This document shows positions 1 to 7,912 of a stretch of DNA of 64,000 bases, in pieces. Source of the stretch: Paenibacillus hemerocallicola (lineage in GTDB: Bacteria > Bacillota > Bacilli > Paenibacillales > NBRC-103111); assembly GCF_006265175.1 (NCBI RefSeq), contig NZ_VDCQ01000058.1, positions 1 through 64,000 on the forward strand, in the 5' to 3' direction. The position numbers were made by a program, and so were the translations under genes. The notes under the pieces were generated by a model. The model searched no databases and was not told the DNA's origin. It saw nothing but the letters and a program-made list of their open reading frames with translations. Position 1 is the stretch's first letter. Each line of letters opens with the position of its first letter.

Positions 1-87
1 CAGCTTAAATTAATGGTGTCTACTTTATTGACAGAAGAGCAGTTTCAGCACTATCCGCATCGTTTGCCCGTTTTGCGCCGACTTTAA
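1..87 (+). CDS. C-terminal end of an unidentified gene (partial)
   Basis: The first 87 bases are an open frame of 28 codons ending in TAA, cut by the left edge of the window. The peptide is basic and polar (it ends HRLPVLRRL) and reads like the tail of a real protein, but it is too short to assign to a family. No function is proposed. Confidence 0.4.
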   Translation, partial: QLKLMVSTLLTEEQFQHYPHRLPVLRRL

Positions 88-347
88 TGCCCATTTCAAC
101 CTTATTTCTATCTTCCTGCTTCATCGGCGGACCAAGCCGGCCTAAGCAGTAACAACCGGGTTCACTAACAAGCAAATTTGGTTTACTAACCCTCGGAATG
201 ATACTTGAACAGCGAAGGGCAGGGGCGGGGTGCGGAGAAGAATAATGCTAGCCGGGATCTTCCCACCAGACGGCAGGAAAACGGGAGTATATGGGGAAAT
301 AAGTGAGGACTGGACAGCTCATTTATCGGGTGTTGGGAGGATTGACT
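88..347. other. Intergenic region with a helically spaced direct repeat
   Basis: No gene is seen in these 260 bases. The notable element is an 11-bp direct repeat, GGTTCACTAAC at 159-169 and GGTTTACTAAC at 180-190. It has one mismatch and a 21-bp period (two helical turns), upstream of the gene at 348. This spacing suits an operator bound by a dimer on one DNA face. The assignment is an inference. Confidence 0.3.
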
Positions 348-800
348 ATGTCGGGCAACAAAACGGTGTTGGCGGATATCTTGCAAGTGCGGGAGGTCAA
401 ACAGAAAGCGATAAGTCTGATCGGACTTCAAGGCGTTCGCCTGGAGGATCAACACGAATTGTTCCGAGGGCTAGAGTCGAGATTGAATGAAATCGATACG
501 AAAAGTAACAGCTATCCTTACTTGGTCATCACTCCGGATTTCCGCCCGGTGGTCGGAGTCGAGGCCGGCTCTTTCGGGAAAGTGCCCCTGGGAATGATCG
601 CGTATACGATCCCCGCGGACGACTATGTCGTGTTTCGATTCGAAAAGAAGCATATCGGCGATTTCTGGAGCAACATTTGCAGTAACGAAAATCAGGCCAG
701 CTATAACATTGACCTGACGAAGCCCAGGTTCGAACGGTTCTCCCCCGAGCTCCAACCGTCAGGCATGGTGGAATGGCATTTGCCGGTCCGACGAACATGA
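348..800 (+). CDS. GyrI-like / AraC effector-binding domain protein
   Basis: A protein of about 150 residues. Its C-terminal half (AYTIPADDYVVFRF... then a FERF...PSGMVEWHLPVR ending) matches the GyrI-like small-molecule-binding fold found in AraC C-termini and in free-standing YdeE/integron proteins. That fold binds hydrophobic or cationic small ligands. There is no DNA-binding domain, so it is a free-standing ligand binder. ATG 348 is chosen over the in-frame ATG at 303 because GGGAGG lies 7 bases upstream. The gene converges on the next gene across a shared hairpin. The ligand is unknown. Confidence 0.65.
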   Translation: MSGNKTVLADILQVREVKQKAISLIGLQGVRLEDQHELFRGLESRLNEIDTKSNSYPYLVITPDFRPVVGVEAGSFGKVPLGMIAYTIPADDYVVFRFEKKHIGDFWSNICSNENQASYNIDLTKPRFERFSPELQPSGMVEWHLPVRRT

Positions 801-830
801 ATTGGGAAGCAAGGCGAATGGAAAACGAAA

Positions 831-882
831 ACCCTCCGGTTGTCATACGGACTGCAAAGTCCGGTTCGCCAGGAGGGCTTCT
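831..882. terminator. Bidirectional terminator between convergent genes
   Basis: An outer stem CCCTCC (832-837) pairs with GGAGGG (872-877) and encloses an inner stem CGGACT/AGTCCG (848-853 with 858-863). It lies between the stop codons of two convergent genes. Confidence 0.55.
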
Positions 883-887
883 TAACG

Positions 888-1988
888 TTATTGGAGTGCA
901 GCCAGCCCGGAAAACTCCAGCAATACATCGGCTGCAATCTGATCCACAATGCGGAAGTCTATAGATTTTGCATAAATGTCCTTGAGCTCGTCGTGCAGAG
1001 ACTTAACGTGCGTCAGCTGTTGAATCGATTGCTTCATTTTGGCGGAATACCGTTGCTTGATCTCGCCGATCGTTTCCGCATGCGCTTCATCCGTTCCCGG
1101 CTTGATGCAGCTTGTATACATATCGATAATCTCGTCATCGGGACGTTCGGTGAAATATTCGTGCGGCGCCGTACTGTCGAATACCGCGAAGCCCAACTCC
1201 CGCACGATGACCATATCCAGACTGTTCGGATCGAAGCCGCAATGATACATTTCGACATCGTAACCCCGTTCGATTCCGGCAGCCGCCAGTTTTTTCAGCA
1301 TGGTCGATTTGCCCGACCCCGCACGGCCTTTGACGAAATAACGTTTCAAGCCTTCCGTCAAGTTCGGAACGAAATCGACCGCGCCTTTCGGCGTGGCGGC
1401 TCCCAGAAACCGGTGGTCGATCCGGCTGTGCTTGTCGCCCTTGCGATCGGAGTCGCCGTATAATCGGCTTATATACTCATTCGTTAACCGATCGGCGGCT
1501 TGATAATCCATATTGGCGATATAGATCGATTCCCATTCGTCATGGATGCGGAGCGCCTCGGCAAAGCCGGCATAACTGCGTTCATAGGCCTGATCGATTT
1601 CATCGTTCAATCGTTCGATAGCCGACGTAGAACCGATCAGCTTATCCGTATTACAGGCGACGTCCAAGTCGACATATTTCAAATCAATCCCAGCTTGCTG
1701 CGGCCGTATGACTCTTGGCGCCGACCCATCAACAATTCCCGCCTTTAGCTCGGGGACAATCAAACCGTCGAGCGAGCCGTTGTCGGAGGGGCTATGAATG
1801 AGCCAGACGTCGTACCCGTTTTTCTCCATATGCTCTCCGATAGCCCGAATGAGAGTCGATTTCCCGGTACCCGGCCTTCCGCTCACGATAAACAGACGCT
1901 CAAGTCCTTGTAGGGACGAATCGAATAGGTTGGCAAAGCCATGAGCGGTATTGCCGCACGCATAAAAGTTTCGGATGCTTCCCGTCAT
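888..1988 (-). CDS. Tandem P-loop ATPase, PRK06851-like
   Basis: Two Walker A motifs, GRPGTGKST near residues 37-45 and GRAGSGKST near 221-229, sit in two half-repeats of one chain of about 366 residues. This is the layout of the PRK06851 family of uncharacterised ATPases found in spore-forming Firmicutes. Between them is an alpha-helical stretch rich in acidic and aromatic residues. ATG 1988 is preferred to ATG 2018 because AAAGG lies upstream of it and nothing precedes 2018. No membrane segment is visible. It stands alone, so context adds nothing. Molecular function is unknown. Confidence 0.75.
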   Translation of the reverse strand: MTGSIRNFYACGNTAHGFANLFDSSLQGLERLFIVSGRPGTGKSTLIRAIGEHMEKNGYDVWLIHSPSDNGSLDGLIVPELKAGIVDGSAPRVIRPQQAGIDLKYVDLDVACNTDKLIGSTSAIERLNDEIDQAYERSYAGFAEALRIHDEWESIYIANMDYQAADRLTNEYISRLYGDSDRKGDKHSRIDHRFLGAATPKGAVDFVPNLTEGLKRYFVKGRAGSGKSTMLKKLAAAGIERGYDVEMYHCGFDPNSLDMVIVRELGFAVFDSTAPHEYFTERPDDEIIDMYTSCIKPGTDEAHAETIGEIKQRYSAKMKQSIQQLTHVKSLHDELKDIYAKSIDFRIVDQIAADVLLEFSGLAALQ

Positions 1989-2123
1989 CTCGGTCACGCC
2001 TTTCTGGGCAAATGTCATGGTGCATGCTCTATCTTATTACTCCACCGTACGGAAGGTGCGAGATGTTGAGGGGGGAGCCGGATTTCCGATCCGCCGGAAG
2101 GTTGACGAATAAACGGTTTAGCA

Positions 2124-2153
2124 TTGACAGCGTTTGCAAAGCGTCTGTAGAAT
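2124..2153 (+). promoter_or_regulatory. SigA-type promoter of the amidohydrolase operon
   Basis: TTGACA (2124-2129) and TAGAAT (2148-2153) are separated by 18 bp. The first gene starts about 100 bases downstream. Confidence 0.6.
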
Positions 2154-2251
2154 ACAAGTAAGCACTTTTGAATACAGGTTGTTTACATGAATTGACGAAT
2201 AGAAATGAAGAGCAAGTTCAGGCTAGTCCTGAAGAGAGGAGCCGCACCCGG

Positions 2252-3025
2252 ATGATCATCGACAGCCATCTCCACCTTTTGTTTACGAGAAAAAACCGCT
2301 GGGAACCGCTTGTAGAAAAAACGCTGCACCATATGCGTTCGGTCGGGATCGACAAAACATGCTTGATGCCGCATCCGCAATTTGCCGGCAATATATATCC
2401 GAATCAGGCCGACATGACATTTCAGGCGGAGACGCTCGCGGAAATTACGAAGGCGCATCCGGATCTATTCCTGCCGCTGCTGTTCATCAACCCGTCCTTG
2501 CCGAGCGAGTTCACGTTGGAGCTGATGGAGAAGCATATTGTGAAAGGCAATCTGGTCGGGGCGAAGTTCCACATCTCGATGATCGCCGACGACGAGCGGT
2601 ACGAGCCGATCTATGCGTTTCTGGAGCGGCATGACATTCCATTGCTGTTCCACAGCTGGTACAAAACGGTACAGCGGACGACGTTCGAATCGACACCTGC
2701 GGATATCGCGAGAATGGCGCGAAAGCATCCGTCCTTGCGAATTTTGATGGCGCACTTGACGGGAGCGAAGCTGCGCGGCATCCAAGATATTAAAGCGCTG
2801 CCAAACGTATATTTGGACACGTCGGGCTCGCAGCCGGAGGACGGCTATTTGGAGAGGGCGATCGAGGAGCTGGGCGCCGATCGGGTGTTGTTCGGCTCGG
2901 ATTATCCGATCCGCGCATTTTCCACGCAGCTTGCCCGTATCGATTCCGTATCGATGTCTCAGGAAGACCGGGAGAAGGTGCTGTACCGAAACGCATTGAG
3001 ATTTTTCCGCAAAGGAGGGGCATAA
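2252..3025 (+). CDS. Amidohydrolase family protein (Amidohydro_2 type)
   Basis: About 257 residues forming a metal-dependent TIM-barrel hydrolase/decarboxylase of the amidohydrolase_2 type. Visible motifs in order are DSHLHL (residues 4-9, the HxH metal ligands), a histidine in LLFHSW, a histidine in LMAHLTG, and LFGSDYP near the C-terminus with the conserved Asp. ATG 2252 is chosen because the protein begins directly at the HxH strand and AGAGGAG lies 10 bases upstream. The longer frame from 2168 has no such signal. It is 3 bases from the next gene, which is a related but degenerate barrel, so the two probably work together. The substrate is not evident. Confidence 0.8.
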   Translation: MIIDSHLHLLFTRKNRWEPLVEKTLHHMRSVGIDKTCLMPHPQFAGNIYPNQADMTFQAETLAEITKAHPDLFLPLLFINPSLPSEFTLELMEKHIVKGNLVGAKFHISMIADDERYEPIYAFLERHDIPLLFHSWYKTVQRTTFESTPADIARMARKHPSLRILMAHLTGAKLRGIQDIKALPNVYLDTSGSQPEDGYLERAIEELGADRVLFGSDYPIRAFSTQLARIDSVSMSQEDREKVLYRNALRFFRKGGA

Positions 3026-3028
3026 ACG

Positions 3029-3811
3029 ATGGAGAAGCCGTTGAACAAAGTGATCGATATGGCGACTTGGACGGGGAACTGGCCCTTTCTGAAGCTTCGC
3101 TATGCGGAATTGTCCGCCTTGAAGGGGAAATTGCAGTCGCTGCACGTGGAGCAGGCATTCGTAGCGCCGATTGAAGCCATTCTCGAGCAAGATCCGATGC
3201 GGGCGAACAAAGCTCTGCTCGAGGCAACGAGAGGCGACGATTTCTTCTCGCCGGTGCCGGTTGTCGATTTGTCGTATGCCAACTGGACGGAGGTAGTGGA
3301 GCTGGCCGCAAATGATGGCCGGGTGCGCATGGTGAAGCTGCTTCCAAGCTACCATATGTATGAAATAAGCGAACGGGTGCTGGAACCGCTGGTCGAGCTT
3401 GCGCAGCGTCACAAGCTGCTGATCGGCCTTCAGTTGCGGGTCGAGGACAAGCGCGGCATGTATCCGCTGCTGAACGTGGAAGAACCCGATATCGTCCGCG
3501 TCGTCAAGACGCTGTCCTATTTTCCCGAGCAGCCGTTCGTACTGGGCTATCCGGTCATAGCCGAATTGACCCAAGTGCTGAACTCGGTCGAGAACGTGTA
3601 CGTGGAGCTTGCGGCGCTCGAAAATGTGGATATTACGCTGCTGCTGAAAAACTTGTATTCGCTCGACCGGATCTTGTTCGGCTCGCATGCGCCGTTCTTC
3701 ATTCCGGAGGCGGTCCTGTCGAAGCTGAAATATACCGATGCCGCCCAGGAGGATGTGGAACAGGTCGCCTACCGCAATGCGGAGAAACTGTTGGAGTGGT
3801 GCAAAGCATAA
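3029..3811 (+). CDS. Amidohydrolase-like protein lacking the HxH metal site
   Basis: A 260-residue protein resembling amidohydrolase_2 barrels in its second half, with the ILFGSHAPFF segment where active members read LFGSDYP. The N-terminal HxH is replaced by IDMATWTGNW and the terminal Asp by His. It is therefore probably inactive or uses another chemistry, and may be a partner subunit for the gene just upstream. The SD AAAGGAGGGG ends 8 bases before ATG 3029. The two genes form one transcription unit closed by the hairpin at 3829. Confidence 0.65.
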   Translation: MEKPLNKVIDMATWTGNWPFLKLRYAELSALKGKLQSLHVEQAFVAPIEAILEQDPMRANKALLEATRGDDFFSPVPVVDLSYANWTEVVELAANDGRVRMVKLLPSYHMYEISERVLEPLVELAQRHKLLIGLQLRVEDKRGMYPLLNVEEPDIVRVVKTLSYFPEQPFVLGYPVIAELTQVLNSVENVYVELAALENVDITLLLKNLYSLDRILFGSHAPFFIPEAVLSKLKYTDAAQEDVEQVAYRNAEKLLEWCKA

Positions 3812-3828
3812 TCCCGGGTGATGAATCA

Positions 3829-3862
3829 AAGGAGCGGTACTCTGCGGAGTCCGCTCCTTCCG
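3829..3862. terminator. Strong bidirectional terminator
   Basis: AAGGAGCGG (3829-3837) pairs with CCGCTCCTT (3851-3859), extended inside by ACTC/GAGT around a TGCG loop. It separates the convergent amidohydrolase and ssu units. Confidence 0.75.
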
Positions 3863-3869
3863 TCTTGTC

Positions 3870-4640
3870 TCAAATCGAATAAGAGACTTGCTTCTCCCGG
3901 TACGGCTTGCGTTCGTCCCGTTCGAGAATGCGATCGAGAATCAGCTTCTCGAAGTGGGCGAAGCCGCCGTCCTTTTCGCGGGGGCGCTCCAGCGTTATCG
4001 CAATATCGAGCGCGATGCGGCCGTTCTCGACGAGCACTACCCGGTCCGCAAGCGCAACGGCTTCGCTCACATCGTGAGTGACCAGCACCGCGGTGAAACG
4101 CTGCTCGTCCCACAGCCGCTCGATAAGCCGCTGCATCTCGATTCGCGTCAGCGCGTCCAGAGCGCCCAACGGCTCGTCGAGCAGCAGCAGCCTCGGTTCC
4201 CCGACTAGCGCCCTGGCCAGGGCGACGCGCTGCCGTTGGCCGCCGGACAATACGCCGGGCCATTCGCCGGCGCGGTCCTCCAGACCTACGTCCCGCAGTG
4301 CGTCAAGCGCGAGCTGCCGCGAACCGCTGCCGATCCCGATGCGAACGTTATCCACCGCACGTTTCCAGGGCAGCAGCCGCGCATCCTGAAACAGCATCCT
4401 CGTATCCTCGCGAATGCCCGTTATTTCGCTGCCATCGATCGATAACGCGCCGCTCGTCGGTCGGTCCAGCCCGGCCATCAGCCGGAGCAGCGTGCTTTTG
4501 CCGCAGCCGCTTCGCCCGACGATCGCGACGAATTGGCCGGACGGAATATCCAGCTCGATGTTGGTCAGCACTTGCTTGTCGCCGAACGCTTTGCCGGCGC
4601 CGCCGATCATAATCCGGGCTCCATTCCGGTGATTGGCCAT
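3870..4640 (-). CDS. ssuB: Aliphatic sulfonate ABC transporter ATP-binding protein SsuB
   Basis: About 256 residues. It drives import of alkanesulfonates with SsuA and SsuC. Walker [10 protein letters not shown] is at about residues 42-50. The Q-loop segment DARLLPW is typical of the nitrate/taurine/sulfonate ATPases. The signature LSGGQRQR is followed by the Walker B region [15 protein letters not shown] 4640 is chosen because AAGGAGG sits 9 bases upstream; the ATG at 4646 is too close to that SD. Last gene of ssuA-ssuD-ssuC-ssuB, ending at the shared terminator. Confidence 0.9.
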   Translation of the reverse strand: MANHRNGARIMIGGAGKAFGDKQVLTNIELDIPSGQFVAIVGRSGCGKSTLLRLMAGLDRPTSGALSIDGSEITGIREDTRMLFQDARLLPWKRAVDNVRIGIGSGSRQLALDALRDVGLEDRAGEWPGVLSGGQRQRVALARALVGEPRLLLLDEPLGALDALTRIEMQRLIERLWDEQRFTAVLVTHDVSEAVALADRVVLVENGRIALDIAITLERPREKDGGFAHFEKLILDRILERDERKPYREKQVSYSI

Positions 4641-4659
4641 CTTCATATTCCTCCTTGCG

Positions 4660-5439
4660 TCAGCGTTTGGCATAGCTCGGATGCCACTTGAGCAAAAGGT
4701 GCTCCAGCCATTTGGCGATGCTGTCCGACAGCTTCCCGAGCAGCGCGTATATCAAGATCGACAGCACGACGATATCGAGCCGCATGAACTCCCGGGCATT
4801 CATCGCCATATAGCCGATTCCGGAGCTCGCGGATATCGTCTCCGACACGATCAGCGTCAGCCACATGAACCCGAGCGCATAGCGCAGCCCGACGAGAATC
4901 GAGGACAGCGCTCCCGGCATGATGACATGACGGTACAGCGCGAGTCCGCGAAGGCCGTATACTTTGGCCATCTCGATCAGTCCGGGATCGATGGAGCGGA
5001 TGCCGTGCAGCGTGTTCATGTAGATTGGGAAAAACACGCCGAGAGCGACCAGGAATATTTTGGCCGATTCCCCGATGCCGAACCATAAAATGACCAATGG
5101 AATAAGGGCGAGATGGGGGACATTGCGGATCATCTGCAGCGTACTGTCGAGCAGCCGGTTGGCCGCCGGAAAGACGCCGTTCAGCAAGCCGAGCAGAAAG
5201 CCGATGCCGCCACCGATGCCGAGTCCGATAAAAGCGCGCTTCGTGCTGATGCCGATATGATGGAAAATGTCGCCGCTGCGGATCAGCGCAAGGCCGGCTT
5301 CGGCCACCTTCAGCGGAGTCGGCAGCGTGCGGGTGGAAATCCATTCGAATTGACCGAGCAGCTGCCACACCACCACAATAAGGATGGGCAATATGGCCGG
5401 AACGTATGGACGATTCAGTCGTTTATGGAACCAATTCAT
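4660..5439 (-). CDS. ssuC: Aliphatic sulfonate ABC transporter permease SsuC
   Basis: A 259-residue polytopic membrane protein of the BPD_transp_1 family. Hydrophobic segments begin near residue 15. The EAA-type coupling loop [27 protein letters not shown] is clear (residues in the middle third). The LPTPLKV motif after the first membrane segment is characteristic of SsuC/TauC/NrtB permeases. Its start overlaps the end of ssuD by 17 bases, which indicates translational coupling. Confidence 0.9.
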   Translation of the reverse strand: MNWFHKRLNRPYVPAILPILIVVVWQLLGQFEWISTRTLPTPLKVAEAGLALIRSGDIFHHIGISTKRAFIGLGIGGGIGFLLGLLNGVFPAANRLLDSTLQMIRNVPHLALIPLVILWFGIGESAKIFLVALGVFFPIYMNTLHGIRSIDPGLIEMAKVYGLRGLALYRHVIMPGALSSILVGLRYALGFMWLTLIVSETISASSGIGYMAMNAREFMRLDIVVLSILIYALLGKLSDSIAKWLEHLLLKWHPSYAKR

Positions 5440-6595
5440 GCGGAGCTCCTCCAGTTGGTGTGCCGCCGCCCGGCTCGGGGCGCTTGTTGTACGCGATCAG
5501 CTCCCCGGACGGGGGAATGGCCGGCGCTTCCTTGTGCTGCCGCGGCTCGATCGGCAGCAGCGGGAAGAGCAGCTCGGCGGTGCGGTAGGCTTCCTCCAAA
5601 TGGGGGTAGCCGGACAGGATGAACGTTTCGATGCCAAGTTCGGCGTATCGCTTCATGGCTTTCGCCACGGAAGCCGGGTCGCCTACAAGGGCTGTGCCGG
5701 CGCCGCCGCGGACGAGACCGATGCCGGCCCACAGGTTCGGGCCGATAACGAGAGACGATTTGTCCCCGTTATGCAGTTGGGCCATCCGCTGCTGCCCGAC
5801 CGAATCGTATCGGGCCAAAATTCGTTGAGCTTCGGCAATCGTCTTCTCATCCACATGGCGGATCAGCCGGTTCGCCGCATCCCAAGCCTCCTGCTCGGTC
5901 TCGCGGACGATCATGTGCAGCCTGATGCCGAATTTCACCGTTCTTCCGGCGGCGCGGGCAAGCTTCCTCACTTGCTCGAGCTTGTTCTCCACGTCTTCGG
6001 GAGGCTCGCCCCAAGTCAAGTAATAATCGACATGATCGGCGGCGATTTTCTGCGCGGCCGGAGAGGAGCCGCCGAAATAAAGAGGCGGATAAGGCTTCTG
6101 AAGCGCGGGAAACAGCAGCTCTCCGTTCTCGGTGCGCACATAGGTTCCATTGTAGGAAACGACCTCTCCCTGCATCAGCTGCCGCCATACCGTCATGAAC
6201 TCGTCCGTCTGCTCATACCGCTCCCGATGGGACAAGAAGATGCCGTCACCGGCCAGCTCGTGCGGGTCTCCACCGGTAACGATATTGACGAGCAGCCTGC
6301 CTCCGGACAATCGGTCGAACGTTGCGGCCATCCGGGCAGCGGTCGAAGGCGACATCAGTCCGGGCCGGACGGCCACGAGGAATTTCAAATGCCGGGTCGA
6401 GGGAAACAGCGAGGAAGCTGCAACCCAGGCATCCTCGCACGCTTTGCCCGTCGGAACGAGTACGCCGTGATAGCCGAGCCGGTCGGCCGCTTGGGCGATT
6501 TGCCGCATATAATCGAAGTCCACCGCCCGAGCGCCGGTCGTCGTGCCCAAATAGTTGCCGTCTCCATGCAACGGTATAAACCAGAACAGTTCCAT
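5423..6595 (-). CDS. ssuD: FMNH2-dependent alkanesulfonate monooxygenase SsuD
   Basis: A 390-residue bacterial luciferase-like TIM barrel. SsuD uses reduced flavin and oxygen to release sulfite and an aldehyde from alkanesulfonates during sulfur starvation. The N-terminus [13 protein letters not shown], the segment [14 protein letters not shown] and the C-terminal [10 protein letters not shown] are recognisable SsuD features, and the length fits. The flavin reductase partner SsuE is not in this window, so reduced flavin must come from elsewhere. It lies between ssuA and ssuC, so uptake and desulfonation are co-expressed. Confidence 0.93.
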   Translation of the reverse strand: MELFWFIPLHGDGNYLGTTTGARAVDFDYMRQIAQAADRLGYHGVLVPTGKACEDAWVAASSLFPSTRHLKFLVAVRPGLMSPSTAARMAATFDRLSGGRLLVNIVTGGDPHELAGDGIFLSHRERYEQTDEFMTVWRQLMQGEVVSYNGTYVRTENGELLFPALQKPYPPLYFGGSSPAAQKIAADHVDYYLTWGEPPEDVENKLEQVRKLARAAGRTVKFGIRLHMIVRETEQEAWDAANRLIRHVDEKTIAEAQRILARYDSVGQQRMAQLHNGDKSSLVIGPNLWAGIGLVRGGAGTALVGDPASVAKAMKRYAELGIETFILSGYPHLEEAYRTAELLFPLLPIEPRQHKEAPAIPPSGELIAYNKRPEPGGGTPTGGAPHELVP

Positions 6596-6625
6596 GTACA
6601 GTATCCACTCCTTCGTAGGCAGGGG

Positions 6626-7639
6626 TTATTTCAGTACGGCCTTGCTCACGTCAATGTTGTTGGGAATCAGCTTCAGGGCGAAGAAAGCGTCCGCCACCTT
6701 TTGCTGCTCGGCAATAATTTTGTCGTCGATCGGCAGTATCCCGTAGCCGCGGTGCGACAGCGCCTGCTTGAGAGACGGGACGTCGAGTCCGAGTCCCGGA
6801 GCCAGCAGCTTGGCGACGGCTTCCTGATTGTCCTTGGCCCATTTGTCGGAAATCTCCAATTGCTTGAGAATAACGTCAACCGCCTTGCGGTTCGATTCGG
6901 CAAAGCTGCGGGAGCCCAAATAAAACTCGTAGTTGCTGACTAGACCGTCTCCGTCGGCCAGCACCTTCGCTTCGGTTGCCAGCTGCGCGGCGGAATAGAA
7001 CGGCTCCCAGATGACCCAGGCGTCCACGCTGCCTTTCTCGAATGCAGCCCGCGCGTCTGCCGGCGGAAGAAAGACGACCTCGACATCGCTGTATTTCAGA
7101 CCGGCCTTTTCCAAATATTTAACGAGCAAATAGTGGACGTTGGAGCCTTTGTTCAGGGCGATTTTCTTGCCCTTCAGATCGGCGCCTTTCTGAATCGCCG
7201 AGTTTTTCGGCACGAGTATGCTCTCCGCTTTCGGGCTCTCCGGCGAGCGTGCCAAGTAAACGAGAGGGGTACCCGCTGCCTGGGCGAAGATGGGGGGCGC
7301 TTCCCCGACGTTGCCGAAATCGACGCTGCCTACGTTCATCGCTTCAAGGAGCTGCGGACCTCCGGGAAACTGGATCCATTCCGCCGCGTAACCGATCTTG
7401 GCGAGCTCTTCCTCCAGACCGCCCTTTTCTTTCAAAATGTTGACCGACGCATATTTCTGGTAGCCGATCTTCACCGTTTTTTTCGCATCCGCGGATTTGG
7501 CGCCTTCTGCCGGGGCGCTTGCGCCTGTCTTGGCGTCTGATCCGGAGCCGCATGCGGACAATAACCATAGCGCCATCGATAAGACGATAGCCGCCGCTAT
7601 GCGCATGCCCTGTTTGGAAGTCCCCGCTGTTTGTTTCAT
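6626..7639 (-). CDS. ssuA: Aliphatic sulfonate-binding lipoprotein SsuA
   Basis: A 337-residue extracellular binding protein anchored as a lipoprotein: hydrophobic N-terminus and lipobox LSAC near residue 30. The domain begins KTVKIGYQK and carries the NVGEAPPIFAQAAG loop and the KGKKIALNKGSNVHYLL segment of the SsuA/TauA family. First gene of the minus-strand ssu operon, reading away from the divergent HTH-SsuA regulator. It shares its sensor fold with that regulator, which suggests related ligands. Confidence 0.9.
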   Translation of the reverse strand: MKQTAGTSKQGMRIAAAIVLSMALWLLSACGSGSDAKTGASAPAEGAKSADAKKTVKIGYQKYASVNILKEKGGLEEELAKIGYAAEWIQFPGGPQLLEAMNVGSVDFGNVGEAPPIFAQAAGTPLVYLARSPESPKAESILVPKNSAIQKGADLKGKKIALNKGSNVHYLLVKYLEKAGLKYSDVEVVFLPPADARAAFEKGSVDAWVIWEPFYSAAQLATEAKVLADGDGLVSNYEFYLGSRSFAESNRKAVDVILKQLEISDKWAKDNQEAVAKLLAPGLGLDVPSLKQALSHRGYGILPIDDKIIAEQQKVADAFFALKLIPNNIDVSKAVLK

Positions 7640-7680
7640 TGCTTCACTGCCTCTCTGATCGATTGTTTTTCAAAACTAAT

Positions 7681-7696
7681 AATTCCAATTGAATTA
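7681..7696. promoter_or_regulatory. Candidate sulfur-operon operator, copy 1
   Basis: CCAATTGAATTA (7685-7696) lies just downstream of the ssuA start site and is part of the imperfect palindrome AATTC-CAATT-GAATT. A near-identical 12-mer, CCAATAGAATTA, occurs at 7864-7875 downstream of the opposing promoter. One motif per divergent promoter suggests a common repressor; a CymR-type sulfur regulator is possible but unproven. Confidence 0.4.
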
Positions 7697-7715
7697 CTTA
7701 GTTTTATTAACACCG

Positions 7716-7744
7716 AAATTACCACCAACCGATTGGAGTGTCAA
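7716..7744 (-). promoter_or_regulatory. ssuA promoter
   Basis: On the minus strand TTGACA (7744-7739) and TAATTT (7721-7716) are 17 bp apart. The spacer holds the 12-bp inverted repeat CCAACCGATTGG (7725-7736). Confidence 0.55.
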
Positions 7745-7748
7745 TACA

Positions 7749-7788
7749 ATGAGCACACATGAGGAGCAATGAGGAGGAATGAGGAATA
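7749..7788. repeat. Four 10-bp tandem units upstream of the ssuA -35
   Basis: ATGAGCACAC, ATGAGGAGCA, ATGAGGAGGA and ATGAGGAATA follow one another without gaps. The period of about one helical turn and the position directly upstream of the ssuA -35 box suggest an activator array, possibly for the divergent HTH-SsuA regulator. The repeats are seen directly; the role is inferred. Confidence 0.5.
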
Positions 7789-7814
7789 AGTTCGCGGAAA
7801 CGAACATTGATAAG

Positions 7815-7843
7815 TTGAACTTTAAAAAGCTATAGACTATGAT
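7815..7843 (+). promoter_or_regulatory. Promoter of the HTH-SsuA regulator
   Basis: TTGAAC (7815-7820), a 17-bp spacer and TATGAT (7838-7843). The CCAATAGAATTA motif (7864-7875) lies just after the expected start site, as copy 1 does for ssuA. Confidence 0.6.
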
Positions 7844-7912
7844 GATAAAAATATCATATAATACCAATAGAATTAATGGGTATTAACGTTCGGTCGCAGC
7901 GGGGTGCAGCCT

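Noticed and set aside
2465-3829. 454-codon open frame on the minus strand
   Set aside because: It lies antisense to the two amidohydrolase genes, which have SDs and motifs; composition (Arg, His, Gln) is that of an antisense shadow.
5384-6943. 519-codon open frame on the plus strand, antisense to ssuD
   Set aside because: It is a shadow of the well-recognised minus-strand ssuD/ssuC/ssuA genes; the translation is rich in Arg, His and Gln and shows no family motif.
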